From NCBI RefSeq assembly GCF_004216895.1, contig NZ_SGXE01000008.1, positions 1 to 64,000 of the forward strand: DNA of 64,000 bases. The letters are read 5' to 3'. The notes below the pieces were generated by a model. The model saw nothing but the letters and a program-made list of their open reading frames with translations, did no database searches and had not been told where the DNA came from. The position numbers and the translations under genes were made by a program. Source of the DNA: Aquimarina brevivitae. GTDB lineage: Bacteria > Bacteroidota > Bacteroidia > Flavobacteriales > Flavobacteriaceae. Positions 9,092 through 16,890 of the stretch are shown piece after piece. How positions within the stretch are numbered: the first letter of the stretch is position 1; the number at the start of each line of letters is the position of its first letter.

Positions 9092-9652
9092 ATGGAATCA
9101 CCTAATAAGACATTTGATTCGTTGTTGGTACTCCAGTATCAATCCGGAAACAAAAAGGCTTTGGTACTTCTTGTAAAACGATGGCATGCACGCTTTTGTA
9201 AACATGCCTTTTGGTATACTAATGATATTGATACTTCAAAGGATATAGCGCAAGATAGTTGGGGTAAAATATGTAACAATATTTATCAACTTAAGGAAAC
9301 TAATAGTTTTGGTAGTTGGGCGTTAACGATCGTTACGCGAACTGCTTTAGATTGGTTAAATAATCAAAAAAAGGAACTCCGTAATCGAAAATTGTATTCT
9401 AATCAATATGAAGGAATTAATGAACCGGAACAAAACGAGAATGCTGATACAACACCAATTATAGCTGCGCTTAACAAGGCAGTTAAGGCCCTGGGTAAAA
9501 AACACCAAATAGTAATGCACTTATTTTATATAGAAGAGTATAGTATCAAACAAATTGCTCAAATATTGCAAATCACACAAGGCACCGTGAAGTCTCGATT
9601 GTTTACGGCTAGAGAAAAATTGAAATTAATAGTTAAAAATCAGAAATTATGA
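9092..9652 (+). CDS. ECF-type RNA polymerase sigma factor
   Basis: A 186-residue sigma-70-family factor. Region 2 (about residues 15-90, with TSKDIAQDSWGKICNNIY) and region 4 (about 125-180, with IEEYSIKQIAQILQITQGTVKSR as its helix-turn-helix) are both present, while regions 1 and 3 are missing, as in ECF factors. Its TGA overlaps the ATG of the next gene by four bases. That pairing with a small membrane protein suggests regulated sequestration, although the partner is not a classical anti-sigma factor. Confidence 0.85.
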   Translation: MESPNKTFDSLLVLQYQSGNKKALVLLVKRWHARFCKHAFWYTNDIDTSKDIAQDSWGKICNNIYQLKETNSFGSWALTIVTRTALDWLNNQKKELRNRKLYSNQYEGINEPEQNENADTTPIIAALNKAVKALGKKHQIVMHLFYIEEYSIKQIAQILQITQGTVKSRLFTAREKLKLIVKNQKL

Positions 9653-10038
9653 AAGATGAAAGTAAAGACATCGATAGATTAATCAAAGAAACATTATCTA
9701 CAGAGGAAGCAAAATTCTACGATGAATTAGGAGAACAGAATCTTTTAGAAATGGTTGAAGGACTCTATAAAACAAAGAATAGGTGGTTTATTATCATAAT
9801 GAATATAGTGAGTTTTATGGCATTAGCAATTTTAACTGTCTGTATTGTTAATTTTGTAAGCGCCAGTACTACTAATGAACTTATTACATGGGCTGTGGCT
9901 GGTTTTATTGCAATGAGCTTTATCATCATGCTCAAGTTGTATTCTTGGATGCAAATGGATAAAAATGCATTACTAAGAGAGATGAAAAGATTAGAACTTC
10001 AAATTTCTTCTTTGGTAACTAAAATTGATGAAAAATAG
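9649..10038 (+). CDS. Small membrane protein coupled to the sigma factor (DUF6768-like)
   Basis: A 129-residue protein with a charged N-terminus (about 1-42), two transmembrane helices (about 44-66 and 77-97) and a C-terminal amphipathic, probably coiled-coil tail (100-129). I see no zinc-finger anti-sigma motif. It resembles the flavobacterial DUF6768 proteins, which are encoded next to ECF sigma genes. The ATGA overlap with the sigma gene indicates coupled translation. An anti-sigma role is inference. Confidence 0.65.
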   Translation: MKDESKDIDRLIKETLSTEEAKFYDELGEQNLLEMVEGLYKTKNRWFIIIMNIVSFMALAILTVCIVNFVSASTTNELITWAVAGFIAMSFIIMLKLYSWMQMDKNALLREMKRLELQISSLVTKIDEK

Positions 10039-10198
10039 TCTTGTAAATTGTACTTATTGGAGTCAAAGACTATTAGTAATAGTTGTAATAGGTTATTTTA
10101 TAATAATGTTCCAAGGACGCTAGTAGTTAGTTAGCATATACGTAAAAGATTTAGTAATTTGCGACTTTCTCAGGGATGATTTCTCTCCCACGCTGAAT

Positions 10199-10230
10199 TT
10201 TCGTTCCGATACCTATCGGAATTAGCGAAA
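10199..10230 (+). promoter_or_regulatory. Hairpin in the leader of the ornithine aminotransferase gene
   Basis: TTCCGATA (10204-10211) and TATCGGAA (10214-10221) form an 8-bp inverted repeat around CC. TTTCG (10199-10203) and CGAAA (10226-10230) extend the stem beyond a 4-nt bulge. It lies 53 bases before the ATG, in a 244-base gap. There is no T tract, so it is not a simple terminator; an operator or structured leader is possible. Confidence 0.45.
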
Positions 10231-10282
10231 GAATAAAGGTACAGAAGGAATAGTTATTTTATCACTTTAAATTATTTAAAAA

Positions 10283-11563
10283 ATGGCTGTTTTGGAAAAA
10301 TTAACTTCACAACAAGCAATCGATTTAGAAAACAAGTACGGAGCGCATAATTATCACCCTTTGCCTGTGGTGCTTAGTAGAGGAGAAGGAGTGTATGTAT
10401 GGGATGCTGAAGGAGAAAAGTATTATGACTTTTTAAGTGCATACTCTGCGGTTAACCAAGGACATTGTCATCCTAAAATTGTGGATGCAATGGTAAAGCA
10501 AGCTCAGACCTTAACTTTGACTTCGCGTGCATTCTATAATGATATGCTAGGTCGATTAGAGAAGTTTGCAACAGAGTATTTTAGTTTTGATAAATTACTG
10601 CCTATGAATACAGGGGCAGAAGCGGTGGAAACTGCAATAAAAATTTGTAGAAGATGGGCTTATGCAAAAAAGGGTATTGCCGAGAATGATGCTCAAATTA
10701 TAGTTTGCGAAAATAATTTTCACGGTAGAACTACTACAATTATTTCTTTTTCTAATGATCCTGTAGCTAGGGCTAATTTTGGACCGTACACTCAAGGTTT
10801 TATTAAAATAGAATACGATAATCTCGTAGCTTTAGAAGATACGTTAAAAAACCATGACAATATAGCTGGTTTTTTAGTGGAACCTATTCAAGGTGAAGCT
10901 GGCGTTTATGTACCGTCAGAAGATTATTTGGTAAAAGCCAAAGCACTTTGTGAAAAGTATAATGTACTTTTTCTGGCAGATGAAGTACAAACCGGTATCG
11001 CTAGAACTGGACGACTATTAGCAACTTGTGGTAATTGCTCTTGTGCAGATAAAAATTGCTCCGGTACTCCAGAGGTGAAGCCTGATATCCTAATTTTAGG
11101 AAAAGCACTAAGTGGAGGAGCTTATCCAGTTTCTGCTGTTTTGGCTAATGATGATATTATGGATGTGATTACTCCGGGTAGTCACGGTAGTACATTTGGC
11201 GGAAATCCAGTAGCAGCTGCGGTAGCTATTGCGGCTTTAGAAGTCATAAGGGATGAAAAACTAGCGATCAATGCGTATGAGCTAGGTGTAATCTTTCGCG
11301 AGGAGCTCAATACATATATCAAAACCTCCAATATTGTTAAATTAGTAAGAGGGAAAGGTTTATTGAACGCGATTGTTATTAATGATGATAAAGAAAGTGA
11401 AACTGCTTGGAATATTTGTGTGGCATTAAAAGAAAATGGATTATTGGCTAAACCCACTCACGGAAATATTATCCGATTTGCACCACCTTTAGTTATGAAT
11501 AAGGAACAATTGATGGAGTGCGTAGAGATTATTACTACCACCCTAAAAGCTTTTGAAAAGTAG
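10283..11563 (+). CDS. rocD: Ornithine--oxo-acid aminotransferase
   Basis: A 426-residue class III PLP aminotransferase that interconverts ornithine and glutamate semialdehyde. Visible marks are the phosphate-binding NTGAEAVETAIK, NNFHGRTT, the PLP-ring Asp in FLADEVQTGIARTG, the Schiff-base lysine in LILGKALSGGAYPVS and GSTFGGNP. Between the DEVQ segment and the lysine lies a cysteine cluster CGNCSCADKNC (C-x2-C-x-C-x4-C), which human-type OAT lacks. Length fits the family. Transcribed alone behind a structured leader. Confidence 0.92.
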   Translation: MAVLEKLTSQQAIDLENKYGAHNYHPLPVVLSRGEGVYVWDAEGEKYYDFLSAYSAVNQGHCHPKIVDAMVKQAQTLTLTSRAFYNDMLGRLEKFATEYFSFDKLLPMNTGAEAVETAIKICRRWAYAKKGIAENDAQIIVCENNFHGRTTTIISFSNDPVARANFGPYTQGFIKIEYDNLVALEDTLKNHDNIAGFLVEPIQGEAGVYVPSEDYLVKAKALCEKYNVLFLADEVQTGIARTGRLLATCGNCSCADKNCSGTPEVKPDILILGKALSGGAYPVSAVLANDDIMDVITPGSHGSTFGGNPVAAAVAIAALEVIRDEKLAINAYELGVIFREELNTYIKTSNIVKLVRGKGLLNAIVINDDKESETAWNICVALKENGLLAKPTHGNIIRFAPPLVMNKEQLMECVEIITTTLKAFEK

Positions 11564-11567
11564 TATG

Positions 11568-12467
11568 CTATTTATTAAGTCTAGACATTACCCATACATG
11601 TGGAAAAGTAATGGCTGCTATACTTATAAAAAAGATGGATAAGAATATTTCTTTTTGATCTTTAAAAATAAAATAAAGTATACCCAGGCCAAAAATTGAT
11701 ATTACCCAATAGAGAAGAGAGGATTTTGCATATTTGACGAAATCCTCTTTTTTTGTACCCCCATATAAAAATTGGACTTGATCTACTATAGATGGAATGC
11801 TATGCCAAAAAATAAAATAAATAGCAAAAGCCCATAACAAAGAAGCGGTTTTAAAGACTATCAAAAATATGAGTAGATAGAAAAGCTCTAATATGATATT
11901 GAACATTCTTAGCTTCTTGGTCTTTAAGAGAAAGAGCGTAAGTACAACTAATAGGCCGCTACTAATAACCCATATATAGCCAAAAAAATCGCTTGATAAA
12001 CCATACGAAGTAATGTCTTTGATTATTATAAAAACCTCTTTGTAATTTAGAAAAAACAACGAGAATAGAATCACCATTCCGTACAATGTAAAATGAAGAG
12101 CGGACCAAATTGTGATGTTTGTAAAATAAGAAGACCAATGCTGTTCTCCAAAGTGATATGCACTAACGATAATAAATAAGCCTAGCGCAAATGCTGGAAG
12201 GTAGGTGAACAAAACAGTTGCCAGGATTATTATAAAAAGATAAGATAAAGCAACCTGCAAATGAATGATGTTCTTTTTGGTATGGCTTAGGTTTTGGATA
12301 ATCCCTATATCACTGGTACCGTGAAATATTCCGATAGTTAGAATGAGTATGAAAGCCAAGCTGTCTTCAATAGTATCTGCAAAAAAAACGGATAGCCATA
12401 AGCAGAAAAACGTACAAACAATTAAGATACTTTTAAGTTTTGACAATATAATCGCTTTTTTTTTCAT
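11568..12467 (-). CDS. blh: Brp/Blh-family beta-carotene 15,15'-dioxygenase
   Basis: A 299-residue, highly hydrophobic membrane enzyme of the Brp/Blh family, which cleaves beta-carotene to two retinal molecules. Family histidines appear in GIFHGTSD, SAYHFGEQHWS, FWHSIPSI and near the end in FPHVWVM. It is divergent from the proteorhodopsin gene, so retinal supply and opsin are encoded together. ATG at 12467 (MKKKAII) is preferred over ATG at 12500, which would leave only 48 bases for two promoters. Confidence 0.85.
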   Translation of the reverse strand: MKKKAIILSKLKSILIVCTFFCLWLSVFFADTIEDSLAFILILTIGIFHGTSDIGIIQNLSHTKKNIIHLQVALSYLFIIILATVLFTYLPAFALGLFIIVSAYHFGEQHWSSYFTNITIWSALHFTLYGMVILFSLFFLNYKEVFIIIKDITSYGLSSDFFGYIWVISSGLLVVLTLFLLKTKKLRMFNIILELFYLLIFLIVFKTASLLWAFAIYFIFWHSIPSIVDQVQFLYGGTKKEDFVKYAKSSLLYWVISIFGLGILYFIFKDQKEIFLSIFFISIAAITFPHVWVMSRLNK

Positions 12468-12548
12468 TTTGTTCAATAAAGTTATCTTAAAATTAAACAT
12501 ATTCTGTTTAAACTTTAGTAAATTTAGCTAAACAAATTAATAATAACT

Positions 12549-13277
12549 ATGAAAAATCTATTTTTAATATTTTCGTCCGTGCCTAAGATAGCTACTGATG
12601 ACTATGTGGGTTTCACTTTTTTCTTGGGTTGTATGGCCATGATGGCAGCAGCAGCTTTCTTCTTTTTATCAATGAATAGTTTTGATAAAAAATGGCGTAC
12701 TTCCATTTTAGTTTCTGGATTGATCACCTTTATTGCAGCAGTGCATTATTGGTATATGAGAGATTATTGGTATGCTCATGAACAATCACCTACTTTTTTT
12801 AGATATGTAGACTGGTTGTTGACTGTACCGCTTATGTGTGTTGAGTTTTATTTAATTCTTAAAGTCGCCGGCGCTAAAAAATCTTTGATGTGGCGCTTAA
12901 TAGTGTTATCAGTGGTGATGCTAGTTACTGGATATCTAGGGGAAGCTGTGTACAGAGACCAAGCTTGGTTATGGGGTCTAATTTCCGGAATCGCTTACTT
13001 TATCATTGTATATGACATTTGGTTTGGTAAAGCTAAAAAAATTGCAGAAGAAGCTGGTGGAGCGGTATTGTCAGCGCACAAAACACTATGTTGGTTCGTT
13101 CTTGTAGGATGGGCAATTTATCCAATAGGATATATGGCAGGTACACCGGGTTGGTATGAAGGTATATTTGGTGGATTAGCCATGGATGTTGTGTATAACA
13201 TCGGTGATGCGATCAATAAAATAGGATTTGGTTTAGTGGTATATAACTTAGCTGTTAAATCTTCTGCCAATTCCTAA
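12549..13277 (+). CDS. Proteorhodopsin, light-driven proton pump
   Basis: A 242-residue seven-helix type I rhodopsin. Helix C reads RYVDWLLTVPLMCVEFY: proton acceptor D88, T92 and proton donor E99 form the DTE motif of outward proton pumps. H66 pairs with the acceptor, and K224 in DAINKIGFG binds retinal. The spectral-tuning position (105 in the reference protein) is Met96 here, which in flavobacteria goes with green absorption. The protein sits in the inner membrane and generates proton-motive force in light. A terminator follows 59 bases downstream. Confidence 0.95.
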   Translation: MKNLFLIFSSVPKIATDDYVGFTFFLGCMAMMAAAAFFFLSMNSFDKKWRTSILVSGLITFIAAVHYWYMRDYWYAHEQSPTFFRYVDWLLTVPLMCVEFYLILKVAGAKKSLMWRLIVLSVVMLVTGYLGEAVYRDQAWLWGLISGIAYFIIVYDIWFGKAKKIAEEAGGAVLSAHKTLCWFVLVGWAIYPIGYMAGTPGWYEGIFGGLAMDVVYNIGDAINKIGFGLVVYNLAVKSSANS

Positions 13278-13335
13278 TGAAGCGTAGATTAACTTTTAAA
13301 TTCTAGAGATAATTTTTATTAAAGAGAATTAACAG

Positions 13336-13366
13336 AAAAGGCCTTTCATTGTAAAGGTCTTTTTTT
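13336..13366 (+). terminator. Terminator of the proteorhodopsin gene
   Basis: AAAAGGCCTTT and AAAGGTCTTTT pair around a short loop and run into seven Ts. It sits between proteorhodopsin and the convergent DUF2752 gene, whose stop lies at its edge. Confidence 0.75.
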
Positions 13367-13790
13367 ATGGGGCTAAATTAAGAAAAGGTGAAAAGGGAAG
13401 ATTTCTGCAAATCCAATAAGTAACCGTAATGCATAGTACGGTCTTAGGAAAATATTTGTGATGTCCTAAATGAAATACTTTCTTATTGAAAAACCAGTAA
13501 TTTAAATAGTAATATGATAGTGCCAGTATATAAATTATTAGTACAAGAAGTAAAGCATTGTGCGAAAAGGCTTCTCCAAATCTGCCATGTAATAAATCAT
13601 GTATGGCCCGTTGACTTCCACAACCTGGACAATGTAAACCTGTGAGATAATGAAAAGGGCAGGATGGGAAAAAACCTGAGCTTGATTGTTCAGGATCAAA
13701 ACTATAATAATACCTAGAAACAAAAAACACGGGTATGATCAATAGAAAATACCCGTATTTTAGTAGCTTATTTGAGGTTTTAATATCCAC
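13365..13790 (-). CDS. DUF2752 membrane protein
   Basis: A 141-residue protein with the DUF2752 core CPFHYLTGLHCPGCGSQRAI, whose cysteines (CPGCG) and arginine are the family signature, plus about three hydrophobic segments. It starts with GTG at 13790 and overlaps the preceding CD225-like gene by 11 bases. A second DUF2752 gene lies upstream in the same run, so the two flank a CCC-type membrane protein. Function unknown. Confidence 0.75.
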   Translation of the reverse strand: MDIKTSNKLLKYGYFLLIIPVFFVSRYYYSFDPEQSSSGFFPSCPFHYLTGLHCPGCGSQRAIHDLLHGRFGEAFSHNALLLVLIIYILALSYYYLNYWFFNKKVFHLGHHKYFPKTVLCITVTYWICRNLPFSPFLNLAP

Positions 13791-14055
13791 GACTCATTTC
13801 ACTAAAAAATGCAGCGCCAAAAATTAAGAAGTAACCCAAAATAATTACTGCACCAGCGATGATCCCTACTAAAGCCCAAGTTTTAGCGTTTTTTGACGCC
13901 TGCTCGGCTCCTGCATAATCCCCTGCGTCATATTTGGTATTAACTTGTGTAGAATAGATAATGCTTACTATACCAGTGACTAAACAACATAAGATTGTTG
14001 AAATTATTGATAATGCTAAATAGTTGTTCGGTCTTGGTGGTTGATTGTTTTCCAT
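13780..14055 (-). CDS. CCC-motif (CD225/dispanin-like) small membrane protein
   Basis: A 91-residue protein with a Pro/Asn-rich N-terminus (PPRPNNY), a first helix with ISTILCCLVTGIVSIIYS, a polar loop rich in Ala/Lys (YAGAEQASKNAK) and a second helix. This layout is that of CD225/dispanin-like bacterial proteins, annotated in flavobacteria as CCC-motif membrane proteins. It sits between two DUF2752 genes on the same strand. The molecular role is unknown. Confidence 0.75.
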   Translation of the reverse strand: MENNQPPRPNNYLALSIISTILCCLVTGIVSIIYSTQVNTKYDAGDYAGAEQASKNAKTWALVGIIAGAVIILGYFLIFGAAFFSEMSRGY

Positions 14056-14070
14056 AATATAAAGATTAAG

Positions 14071-14376
14071 TTAAAAATAATTCGATTTAGTAGTATAGCA
14101 AAGTACCATAGTGGTTAGTATAGTTATGCCAATTTGATTAATTGTCCATTTATTACTATACTGATATTTAACAAATAAATTGAATGCTAAAAATAATAGA
14201 CGATATATCGCGGGATACATAAAAAATGCTTCGGAGAATACACTTTTAATTGGCAAGGCTATGGATCGCTGCATACCACAACCCGGGCAATCGATTCCAA
14301 ATAATTTTTTGTTTAAGCACGGTAACTTGTACTGTTCCAAAAGGCATTTTTTTAATTGATACCTTGCAATATACAT
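14071..14376 (-). CDS. DUF2752 membrane protein, second copy
   Basis: A 101-residue protein with LFGIDCPGCGMQRSIALP, the DUF2752 signature, then two hydrophobic segments. It is shorter than the copy at 13365-13790 and diverged outside the core. It heads a three-gene run (DUF2752, CCC-motif protein, DUF2752) with 15-base and overlapping junctions. A later start is possible because the first 20 residues are polar and poorly conserved in character. Confidence 0.7.
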   Translation of the reverse strand: MYIARYQLKKCLLEQYKLPCLNKKLFGIDCPGCGMQRSIALPIKSVFSEAFFMYPAIYRLLFLAFNLFVKYQYSNKWTINQIGITILTTMVLCYTTKSNYF

Positions 14377-14419
14377 TTCTTTTCTATGGACTTAAAATAA
14401 ATTTTGAAAATTAAATTGA

Positions 14420-14427
14420 TATTTTTG
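14420..14427 (+). promoter_or_regulatory. -7 promoter element, nearly leaderless
   Basis: TATTTTTG matches TAnnTTTG and ends four bases before the ATG at 14432, the same spacing seen at the HlyIII gene. No good -33 element at the usual distance is visible. Confidence 0.45.
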
Positions 14428-14431
14428 CGTC

Positions 14432-14638
14432 ATGAACAGAAATCAGTTGGTTAAAATACTTCGGATACTATTTATTGTAACAGGTGCGGGTTTGTTAGTT
14501 TATGAATTAGCGAAACCTTCTAAAAATTACTATTTTCAGGCTATAGGACTTAGTTTATTAATGATAGGGTTGTTTTTGGTAAATATTTCAATACCTCATA
14601 AAAATCAAGATGATAACCAATCAAATAGTGAAGAGTAA
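14432..14638 (+). CDS. Small two-helix membrane protein
   Basis: A 68-residue protein with two hydrophobic helices (about 8-28 and 35-53) and a polar Asn/Asp/Ser-rich C-terminus. I do not recognise a family. Its stop overlaps the ATG of the Smr-domain gene by one base (TAATG), so the two are translationally coupled. The reading frame is supported by that coupling and by the promoter element just upstream. Confidence 0.6.
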   Translation: MNRNQLVKILRILFIVTGAGLLVYELAKPSKNYYFQAIGLSLLMIGLFLVNISIPHKNQDDNQSNSEE

Positions 14639-15186
14639 TGGAGTGGAAGATAGGCGATAATGTAGCTGTACTTGATGAACCGATAGCGGGTAAGATACTT
14701 GCTATCGATAAGGATACTATTACCATTGAATCTGAAGATGGTTTTGCGTTGAAATTTATGCCGCAAGAATTGGTTAAAGTCGATCAAAACATTGATTTAC
14801 CTACATACGACGAAGTACACGAGATGCTGCAGCAAAAAGAAGTTTTTAAGAAGAAACCTAAGAAAGCTGTAGTCACACCCAAGAAAAAGGAAATACCTGC
14901 AATGGAGGTTGATTTGCACATACATAAATTGGTAAAATCAACAAAGGGTATGACCAACTATGATATGTTGACATTGCAGGTAGATACTGCTACACGACAA
15001 TTAGATTTTGCGATTCATAAACGAATCCCCAGCGTGGTTTTTATCCACGGGGTAGGACAGGGTGTACTTAAAGAAGAGTTACGATATCTCTTTAGCCGAT
15101 ACGATAATGTCAGTGTTACTGACGCAGACTATAAAAAATATGGACTAGGAGCTATGGAAGTATATATCATCCAAAACCCTAAATGA
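14638..15186 (+). CDS. Smr-domain protein (MutS2-type C-terminal nuclease domain)
   Basis: A 182-residue protein. The N-terminal part (about 1-60) is a small beta domain starting MEWKIGDNVAVLDEPIAGKI, then a Lys-rich linker (70-92), then an Smr domain (about 95-180) with DLHIHKL and IHGVGQGVLKEEL. Smr domains bind branched DNA or RNA and can act as endonucleases, also in ribosome-collision responses. No MutS part is present. It ends directly against the stop of the convergent lipoprotein gene with no bases between. Confidence 0.8.
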   Translation: MEWKIGDNVAVLDEPIAGKILAIDKDTITIESEDGFALKFMPQELVKVDQNIDLPTYDEVHEMLQQKEVFKKKPKKAVVTPKKKEIPAMEVDLHIHKLVKSTKGMTNYDMLTLQVDTATRQLDFAIHKRIPSVVFIHGVGQGVLKEELRYLFSRYDNVSVTDADYKKYGLGAMEVYIIQNPK

Positions 15187-15705
15187 TCAATTATTAATCG
15201 TAAATTGATCTGTACCCAGTACTAAAAACTCTTTTCTAATGGCTCTTCCTGGGCCAATCAGGGTTATGTTATTTAGCGTAATTGTTCGATTGTAAGTGGT
15301 ACTTGTGGCAGTGGTCTCAGCGATTTCATAGGTAATAATTACAGAACCGTTGGAACCTGTGAGCTCATCTACAAGAGTTACTTCACTCGGTGGAATATTA
15401 GCACAGAAATAATCTTCGCCAACCACAGGTTCTTCAAAAACGCGATAGGTAACAATATTACTTGTTCCGTTTAAAGCAATGGTTATCGGCGAGTCTAAAT
15501 TAAAGGTAGTAAACTCAAACGTTGAGCTGGTAAAATTTACTGACAAAGAAGTATTGGTAGAGGTGTCAATTTTATAAAAAACAAATTCATTATCATTATT
15601 GCAACGCTCCAATGGAGCATCAAAGTTGATATCTTCTTCAAAAATATCGCCTTCGCTACATGCGTTTAAGGTGAATAAACAAATAATCAGATATACTAAT
15701 TTCAT
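15187..15705 (-). CDS. Lipoprotein, short paralogue of the adjacent TSP3-repeat lipoprotein
   Basis: A 172-residue predicted lipoprotein (lipobox LNAC, then SEGDIFEEDINFDAPLERC). Its mature start, the segment NEFVFYKIDTSTNTSLSVNF and the later DYFCANIPPSEVTLVDEL match the neighbouring gene at 15709-16647 closely, so the two are tandem paralogues three bases apart. It lacks the Asp-rich insert of the neighbour. Two cysteines are conserved between them. Function unknown. Confidence 0.7.
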   Translation of the reverse strand: MKLVYLIICLFTLNACSEGDIFEEDINFDAPLERCNNDNEFVFYKIDTSTNTSLSVNFTSSTFEFTTFNLDSPITIALNGTSNIVTYRVFEEPVVGEDYFCANIPPSEVTLVDELTGSNGSVIITYEIAETTATSTTYNRTITLNNITLIGPGRAIRKEFLVLGTDQFTINN

Positions 15706-15708
15706 GTC

Positions 15709-16647
15709 TTAATTGGTTATAGATTCAGTAACTTCTCGGCTACCCATGGTAAATGTAGTTTCAGTAAATAGCTCCGCATTTCTAGGAGCCACCAGCTCTA
15801 CAAATCGTACTGAAGTTCTAAAGGTGGTGATAACAGTGTTCGGAATAAGGGTTATTTCAGGATGCGGATCTGGAAAGTAGGATATATCAGCTTCATCGTC
15901 CAAGTAATCTATAATGCCTTGTTGTCCAATATCAGGTCGATCGTCATTCCTTGGGGTTCCATTACCATCAACATCCTCCTCGATAGAAGGTATTCCATCC
16001 ATGTCATCATCATCATCTAAATAGTCAGGAATACCATCTTCGTCCGTGTCTCTATAGGAATCGTCCCCGGGTATACTATTGGGTAATTCAGCACTGGTTA
16101 GCACATTATCATTATCATCATCCTGATCTTTATAATTAGGAATCGTGTCCCCATCGGTATCATCGTTCTCTAAATTATTATCATTATTGAGATCTTCTTC
16201 CTCTGCAGGTACCCCATCATTATCATCTTCATTTGAAATGATAACCTCCAATATCGCTTTACCTTCTGTAATGACTAGTTCATTGACTACTTCAATTTCT
16301 GCAGGTGGAATTGTACTGCAAAAATAATCTGCGGTGATGGCAGCACTATATTGGCGATAAATCAATGGGTTTTCTGGGCTGAGCTGTATTTCTATAGGAC
16401 CTGAGCTAGTTGTAACATTTGCTTCATAATCTGTGCTGGTAAAATTAAAGGAGATACTCTCGTTTATATCACTATTGATTTTGAAAAATACATACTCATT
16501 TGGATTGGCACCCGTACATAACTGGAGTGTGGCATCATCAAATTCAAAATTGGTGATGATAATATCTCCATCATCACAGGAAGATACTATAAAGCCACCA
16601 ATGAATGTTACCACAGTAATTTTTAATAAACGGAATAAGTTTTTCAT
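15709..16647 (-). CDS. Lipoprotein with thrombospondin type 3-like calcium-binding repeats
   Basis: A 312-residue predicted lipoprotein (ATG at 16647, lipobox VSSC, then DDGDIIITNFEFDDATLQLC). Its N-terminal ~125 residues are paralogous to the gene at 15187-15705. A middle block (about 140-255) consists of Asp/Asn-rich repeats such as DNDGVPAEEEDLN, DTDGDTIPNYKDQDDDND and DTDEDGIPDYLDDDDDMDG, typical of TSP type 3 calcium-binding repeats. A C-terminal beta segment follows. Likely outer-membrane anchored. Function unknown. Confidence 0.75.
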   Translation of the reverse strand: MKNLFRLLKITVVTFIGGFIVSSCDDGDIIITNFEFDDATLQLCTGANPNEYVFFKINSDINESISFNFTSTDYEANVTTSSGPIEIQLSPENPLIYRQYSAAITADYFCSTIPPAEIEVVNELVITEGKAILEVIISNEDDNDGVPAEEEDLNNDNNLENDDTDGDTIPNYKDQDDDNDNVLTSAELPNSIPGDDSYRDTDEDGIPDYLDDDDDMDGIPSIEEDVDGNGTPRNDDRPDIGQQGIIDYLDDEADISYFPDPHPEITLIPNTVITTFRTSVRFVELVAPRNAELFTETTFTMGSREVTESITN

Positions 16648-16789
16648 ATAAAAAGATATTACCAAGATCAATTTATCATAAAGACGACAAATTTAAGGTA
16701 ATGTTTACTTTTTTTGAGTTTAAACATAGGCAAAAGTAAGTGAATTGAAAGATTATAGTACATAACGAGGAAAATAATTTTATTTAAAG

Positions 16790-16797
16790 TAGTTTTG
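16790..16797 (+). promoter_or_regulatory. -7 promoter element of the cysteine desulfurase gene
   Basis: TAGTTTTG matches TAnnTTTG. It lies about 93 bases before the ATG at 16891, leaving a leader of roughly 90 bases in which I see no clear riboswitch. Confidence 0.45.
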
Positions 16798-16890
16798 TGC
16801 TTATAAAACTTGAAGATTTGATAAAAAATCAGCTTCATACGTATATCTTATTAATGATTTGTCAATAGTATCTCTTTTAAGTTCAATAGT

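Noticed and set aside
15900-16230. Possible short tandem repeat or CRISPR-like array
   Set aside because: The repetition comes from Asp/Asn-rich TSP3-type coding repeats without equal spacers.
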